Source: Bacteroides sp. UBA1317
GTDB lineage: Bacteria; Bacteroidota; Bacteroidia; Bacteroidales; Bacteroidaceae
Direction of reading: 5' to 3'
Length of the DNA stretch: 27,822 nucleotides
Assembly (NCBI GenBank): GCA_002307035.1
Contig: DBTL01000146.1
Coordinates: 1-27,822 of the forward strand
A program made the position numbers and the translations under genes. The notes under the pieces were generated by a model. The model saw only the letters and a list, made by a program, of their open reading frames with translations. It was not told the DNA's origin and searched no databases. Shown piece after piece: positions 24,013 through 27,822 of the stretch (its first letter is position 1; every line of letters begins with the position of its first letter).

Positions 24013-24318
24013 TCTTTTATTATTTAATAATCGTATTTGATGAATAATTTGAATATTGTAGTGGGTGAAATTGGTTTTCTTGCCAAATATACAGCATTTC
24101 ATAAATATCAGCATTACATTTACGCTATTAATGCTGAAAGGAGTTGGAACTTATGTGGCGTTAACACTAAGCATTTATTTCTTTCGGAGTGTTTGAATAA
24201 TTAAAAAAATAAAAATGAATGGCTGATTTAGCAAAAAAAAAAAGGTAAAGAGCCTGTTTATTAGAAAATGTATTATATTTGCCAAAAGCAGAACACGTTA
24301 AAAATATATATTGTAATT
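24013..24318. promoter_or_regulatory. divergent promoter region between cmk and tonB
   Basis: This AT-rich intergenic stretch of 306 bases has no gene. On the minus strand TATATTTG (24091-24084) is a -7 match for cmk. On the plus strand TATATTTG (24274-24281) is a -7 match for tonB. An A11 tract lies at 24233-24243. No good -33 elements are visible. Confidence 0.45.
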
Positions 24319-25002
24319 ATGGAAATTAAGAAATCACCTAAAGCTGATTTGGAAAACAAGAAGTCGACTTGGCTACTTGTTGGATATGTGGTGGTATTAG
24401 CTTTTATGTTTGTAGCGTTCGAATGGACGAAGCGTGACATTAAAATTGATACCAGTCAAGCGCTCAGCGATGTCGTTTTTGAAGAGGAAATTATCCCTAT
24501 CACGCAGGCTCCAGAAAAGTTGCCTCCTCCTCCTCCTGATGCTCCAGCTGTGGCTGAGATACTAACCATTGTTGATGATAAAACGAATATCCAGGAAACG
24601 GCAATTGCTTCAACAGAAGAAACCGGTGCTAAAGTAGAAGTGAAGTATGTACCGGTGAAAGTGGTAGAAGAAGAACCGGAAGAACAAACTATTTTTCAGG
24701 TTGTAGAAGTAATGCCTGAATTTCCTGGTGGGCAGGCTGCTTTGATGCAATTTTTGGCAAAAAACATTAAGTATCCAACTATCGCTCAGGAAAATGGTAC
24801 ACAAGGACGTGTTATTGTTCAGTTTGTGGTTAACAAAGATGGTTCTGTCGTTGATCCAGTTGTTGTTCGCAGTGTCGATCCTTATTTGGATAAGGAAGCT
24901 CTTCGTGTGATTGGTACTATGCCTAAATGGAAACCTGGTCAACAAAGGGGTAAGGCTGTACGTGTAAAGTATACGGTACCTGTGATGTTTAGATTACAAT
25001 AA
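24319..25002 (+). CDS. TonB family energy-transducing protein
   Basis: TonB carries proton-motive-force energy from ExbB/ExbD to outer-membrane receptors. The 227-residue product has a short cytoplasmic N-terminus, one membrane helix (residues about 19-35, LLVGYVVVLAFMFVAF), a Pro-rich stretch LPPPPPDAP, a charged Glu/Val-rich spacer and a C-terminal TonB domain (residues about 135-227) with PEFPGGQAALMQFLAKNIKYP, GRVIVQFVVNKDGSV, and MPKWKPGQQRGKAVRVKYTVP present in order. This is the Bacteroidota layout. The start at 24319 is preferred to 24268, which lies before the -7 element. No exbB/exbD are adjacent. Confidence 0.9.
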   Translation: MEIKKSPKADLENKKSTWLLVGYVVVLAFMFVAFEWTKRDIKIDTSQALSDVVFEEEIIPITQAPEKLPPPPPDAPAVAEILTIVDDKTNIQETAIASTEETGAKVEVKYVPVKVVEEEPEEQTIFQVVEVMPEFPGGQAALMQFLAKNIKYPTIAQENGTQGRVIVQFVVNKDGSVVDPVVVRSVDPYLDKEALRVIGTMPKWKPGQQRGKAVRVKYTVPVMFRLQ

Positions 25003-25022
25003 CTCTTTTATAGCTTGATAGA

Positions 25023-25056
25023 AGAGGCTGCTATAAATACAAGCAGCCTCTTTTTA
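25023..25056 (+). terminator. terminator after tonB
   Basis: AGAGGCTGC (25023-25031) pairs with GCAGCCTCT (25043-25051) around an 11-base loop, followed by a T run. Confidence 0.9.
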
Positions 25057-25086
25057 TAAATACCGTTTTTAACTTTATCTATTATA

Positions 25087-26064
25087 ATGTTTACACTCTC
25101 TCAACTACTTGATCTTATAAATGCCTATCTGTCAGAAGAATTGGAGCATGATCGGTCGCCACGGAATTTATATGAACCAGTGAATTATGTATTAGCTGTA
25201 GGAGGAAAACGTATACGTCCGGTTCTTTTGATGATGGCCTATAATCTATATAAAGATGATGTTTCAAACGTTCTTTCTTGCGCTACAGCAATTGAAATGT
25301 ATCATAATTATACACTTTTGCATGACGACCTGATGGATCGGGCTGATATGAGGCGTGGCAAGAAAACTGTTCATAGGGTTTGGGGTGATAATACAGCAAT
25401 ATTGTCTGGCGATGCTATGCTGGTGCTAGCATATCAATATATCTGTAGTAGTAACCCTGAGCACTTAAAAGAAATTCTGGATTTATTTTCTTTTACGGCA
25501 TTGCAGATTTGCGAGGGCCAGCAATTGGATATGGATTTCGAACTACGCTGTGATGTGACGGAAAATGAGTACATTGAAATGATTAGATTGAAGACTGCTG
25601 TGTTGCTTGCTGCCAGCCTAAAAATTGGTGCTATTCTGGGTGGTGGGTCTAAAAAAGATTCAGACTTATTATACAATGTAGGTCTTTATACAGGGTTGGC
25701 TTTTCAATTAAAAGATGATCTTTTGGATGTGTATGGCGACCCGGTTGTCTTTGGTAAAAAAAACGGAGGAGATATTCTTTGTAATAAAAAAACTTTTTTA
25801 CTAATAAAATCGTTGGAAATAGCAGATGATCATCAATCTTTTGAATTGAATAAATGGATAAATGCAAGTTCATATATTCCCGAAGAAAAAATTATTGCTG
25901 TGAAGAATATATATGATGAGATAGAAATAAAGGGGCTTTGTGAAAAAAAAATAAGCTTCTATTATGAGAAGGCATTGGATAGCTTAAGCAAGATTACTCC
26001 GATTGCTCAAAGAAGAGAAAGATTAGAAGATTTAATTCGAGTTTTAATGCTTCGAGAAGTTTAG
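25087..26064 (+). CDS. trans-polyprenyl diphosphate synthase
   Basis: This cytoplasmic enzyme condenses isopentenyl diphosphate onto allylic primers. The 325-residue product has the first Asp-rich motif LLHDDLMD (D80, D81, D84), the following MRRGKKTVH, the GGKRIRP substrate motif near residue 39, and the second Asp-rich motif LKDDLLDVYGD (D210, D211, D214). An aromatic residue (Y75) five positions before the first motif hints at a short-chain (C15-C20) product, but chain length cannot be fixed by eye. It is probably cotranscribed with the next two genes. Confidence 0.9.
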   Translation: MFTLSQLLDLINAYLSEELEHDRSPRNLYEPVNYVLAVGGKRIRPVLLMMAYNLYKDDVSNVLSCATAIEMYHNYTLLHDDLMDRADMRRGKKTVHRVWGDNTAILSGDAMLVLAYQYICSSNPEHLKEILDLFSFTALQICEGQQLDMDFELRCDVTENEYIEMIRLKTAVLLAASLKIGAILGGGSKKDSDLLYNVGLYTGLAFQLKDDLLDVYGDPVVFGKKNGGDILCNKKTFLLIKSLEIADDHQSFELNKWINASSYIPEEKIIAVKNIYDEIEIKGLCEKKISFYYEKALDSLSKITPIAQRRERLEDLIRVLMLREV

Positions 26065-26086
26065 AGATGTTTTAACAAGATTGATT

Positions 26087-26809
26087 ATGCCTTATAGACG
26101 ATTACCTAATACAGACCAAGCCAGAATTCGAGCTCTGAAATCAGCAGTTGATAAAGGCAATATGTGGAATATGTATAACTTGGTCATTTCTTTGAAAACA
26201 CTTTCTGAGGCGCGTAACTTCCTAACGAAATTTCAAGCGGCACAGTCTTACTATAGAGACTGTTATGCAAATCAGGCAAAAGGAAGTCGTAAACATTTGG
26301 CGAATGTAAAAATGGCACGCTTGTATGTCTCACATTTTATTCAGGTTCTCAATCTTTCAGTACTTCGATCCGAAGTGAAAGTTTCGCATAAAGAAATGTA
26401 TGGTTTGCCCACTGACTCTTTTAATGTTCCAGACTTAATGAGTGAATCTTCAATTGTTGAATGGGGAAGTAAAATTATTAATGGAGAAATGCAACGGATT
26501 TCTCAAGGAGGGATACCAATCTATAACCCTACTATTGCTAAAGTTAAAGTACATTATGACATTTTTCTTGAAGGCTATGAGCGCCAAAAGAATCTGCAGG
26601 CTCTGACTTCTCGTAGTCTTGATAATCTTGCTTCTATGAGACAAAGAGCTGATGAGATCATTTTGGATATTTGGAATCAGGTAGAAGAAAGATATGAGCA
26701 ATTGCAGCCCAATGAAGAACGATTAGATAAATGTCGTGAATATGGAGTTGTTTATTATTATCGTGTTGGAGAGAAGGGAATTGGAAATATACCAGATGAA
26801 GATAATTGA
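26087..26809 (+). CDS. conserved-looking protein of unknown function
   Basis: I do not recognise a family. The 240-residue product has no signal peptide or membrane segment, is rich in charged residues and is likely mostly helical. Regular heptad-like stretches occur near the C-terminus (LTSRSLDNLASMRQRADEII, then QVEERYEQLQPNEERLDK). The start is ATG 26087, 22 bases after the polyprenyl synthase stop. The last 14 bases overlap tatD. Tight packing between two conserved genes and normal codon use support a real gene. Confidence 0.75.
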   Translation: MPYRRLPNTDQARIRALKSAVDKGNMWNMYNLVISLKTLSEARNFLTKFQAAQSYYRDCYANQAKGSRKHLANVKMARLYVSHFIQVLNLSVLRSEVKVSHKEMYGLPTDSFNVPDLMSESSIVEWGSKIINGEMQRISQGGIPIYNPTIAKVKVHYDIFLEGYERQKNLQALTSRSLDNLASMRQRADEIILDIWNQVEERYEQLQPNEERLDKCREYGVVYYYRVGEKGIGNIPDEDN

Positions 26810-27572
26810 CTCACATTCACATTTGTTTTTAGAAGAATTCCTCGATGACTTGCCTCAGGTAATTGAAAGAGCACGTATTGCTGGTGTTTCCCATATTTTG
26901 ATGCCTAATATTGATGGTACTACTGTTGCTCGTCTGTTGGTTACTTGCGAGTTATATAAAGGGTATTGTTTACCTATGATTGGCCTGCACCCCACTAGTG
27001 TTGATGCTATGTATGATCAGGGACTTAGAACTGTTATTGAAAATTTGAAGCAGCACTCTTCTTTTGTTGCGATTGGTGAGATAGGAATAGATTTGTATTG
27101 GGACAAAACATATTTAGAACAGCAATTGACAGTCTTTGAACGGCAAATACAGCTTGCAATAGAAGTTAATTTACCTGTCGTTATACATTGTCGGGAGGCT
27201 TTTGGGTATATATATCATGTCTTGAATAAGTATAAGGGCTCTTCCTTGACGGGAGTCTTCCATAGTTTTATGGGCACGGTTGAAGAAGCTCAACAGATTA
27301 TGGAACTGGGAGGATTTATGTTTGGTATTAATGGAGTTGTAACGTTTAAAAAATCATCTTTACCCGATACTTTGAAAAAGATACCTCTGGAGCGTATTAT
27401 TCTGGAAACGGATTCACCTTATTTGGCCCCAGTACCGCACCGTGGGAAAAGGAATGAAAGTGCTTTTTTGAAAGATGTCTTAGTTAAGGTAGCAGAGATT
27501 TATCAATTGGACCCGGAAATTGTTGCTGCTCAAACATCAGAAAATGCAATAAGAATGTTTGGAATACGCTAA
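26796..27572 (+). CDS. TatD family metal-dependent deoxyribonuclease
   Basis: TatD enzymes are cytoplasmic TIM-barrel hydrolases acting on DNA ends. The 258-residue product has the metal-binding residues in order: DSHSHL at residues 5-10, GEIGIDLYWD with the bridging Glu near residue 92, VVIHCREAF, FHSFMG and the Asp in ETDSPYLAPVPHRGKRNE. The in-frame start at 26736 would extend 60 bases further into the preceding gene; ATG 26796 starts the conserved MKIIDSHSHL and gives a 14-base overlap. Its exact substrate in Bacteroides is unknown. Confidence 0.92.
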   Translation: MKIIDSHSHLFLEEFLDDLPQVIERARIAGVSHILMPNIDGTTVARLLVTCELYKGYCLPMIGLHPTSVDAMYDQGLRTVIENLKQHSSFVAIGEIGIDLYWDKTYLEQQLTVFERQIQLAIEVNLPVVIHCREAFGYIYHVLNKYKGSSLTGVFHSFMGTVEEAQQIMELGGFMFGINGVVTFKKSSLPDTLKKIPLERIILETDSPYLAPVPHRGKRNESAFLKDVLVKVAEIYQLDPEIVAAQTSENAIRMFGIR

Positions 27573-27599
27573 TAAATTAAGCCAGATTTTAAAGTTTAT

Positions 27600-27669
27600 T
27601 AATTTTGTAGTTTTATTAAAGATAAAAAAGCGATGATGCTATGAAAAAAGAAAAAAAAGAATACATTTG
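27600..27669 (+). promoter_or_regulatory. possible promoter elements before the tRNA
   Basis: Two -7 matches, TAATTTTG (27600-27607) and TACATTTG (27662-27669), lie 131 and 69 bases before the tRNA. Neither has a good -33 element, so the call is tentative. Confidence 0.25.
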
Positions 27670-27737
27670 TAATTAGAATGATTTGTCGATATCTTATATT
27701 TAGGAATTTATTTTTAATTCTTATAATAAAATTAGTG

Positions 27738-27822
27738 GGAGAGGTGCTCGAGTGGCTGAAGAGGCACGCCTGGAAAGCGTGTATGCGCCTAAAGTGCATC
27801 GCGGGTTCGAATCCCGCTCTCT
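27738..27822 (+). tRNA. tRNA-Ser(GGA), 3' end cut by the window edge
   Basis: GGAGAGG begins the acceptor stem. The anticodon arm is CACGC-CTGGAAA-GCGTG with anticodon GGA at 27772-27774. The long variable arm typical of serine tRNA follows (27780-27799). The T arm is GCGGG-TTCGAAT-CCCGC. The last acceptor bases and discriminator lie outside the window. Confidence 0.95.

Noticed and set aside
24233..24243. A11 tract upstream of tonB as a phase-variation site
   Set aside because: It lies upstream of the tonB -7 element in an AT-rich intergenic region, outside any reading frame; there is no evidence that its length matters.
1..27822. CRISPR array, insertion sequence or integrase
   Set aside because: No regularly spaced repeats and no transposase or integrase motifs were found. 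The tRNA-Ser at the right end is a common integration target, but no attachment-site duplicate is visible in the window.

Overview
The window looks like a chromosomal segment of a Bacteroides species (phylum Bacteroidota). Three things support this. Protein families typical of the group are present: a GH97 alpha-glucosidase very close to SusB, a DUF5606 protein, a PUR/DUF3276 protein, a long-form NusB and a Bacteroidota-type TonB. Many genes are preceded by the Bacteroides promoter -7 element TAnnTTTG, often with a TTTG -33 element 19-21 bp upstream. Purine-rich ribosome binding sites are scarce. All identifications come from reading the sequence; no database search was run.

Layout. Positions 1-4471 hold fucO (+), eno (-) and a cation:proton antiporter (+). 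fucO and eno converge on a shared terminator. The antiporter lies behind a long leader that starts at a near-perfect promoter and carries two very small reading frames. Positions 4472-7600 are the accessory part. They hold a 723-base gene-free stretch with two elaborate inverted-repeat structures, an HTH-Fic protein with a repeated candidate operator around its promoter, a lipoprotein leader fused to the tail of an outer-membrane barrel gene, and a lipoprotein gene broken by two frameshifts (one at a G8 tract). Positions 7636-9858 are a secreted SusB-like GH97 enzyme with its own promoter and no SusC/SusD partner in view. Positions 9980-15277 hold pepT-gcvT, a large Kef-type CPA2 antiporter and a HIT-family protein.

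Positions 15376-17628 are a minus-strand block: PUR protein, rplY, pth and an S4-domain (Hsp15-like) protein. These act in translation and RNA binding. Positions 17735-20688 are a plus-strand nusB-yajC-ybbR-coaE cluster behind a strong promoter, followed by a DUF5606 gene. Positions 21319-24012 are a minus-strand cmk-ispH-pfkA group (CMP phosphorylation, isoprenoid precursor synthesis, glycolysis). Positions 24319-27572 hold tonB, a trans-isoprenyl diphosphate synthase, an unrecognised conserved-looking protein and a TatD-family nuclease; the last two overlap. The window ends inside a tRNA-Ser(GGA) gene.

Most of the window is ordinary housekeeping sequence. The best candidates for something undescribed are the antiporter leader (2975-3280), the two palindromic structures at 4502-4630 and 4906-4951, and the HTH-Fic gene with its flanking TGCCGATAA sites. 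I see no CRISPR array, insertion sequence, integrase, rRNA or complete defence island.
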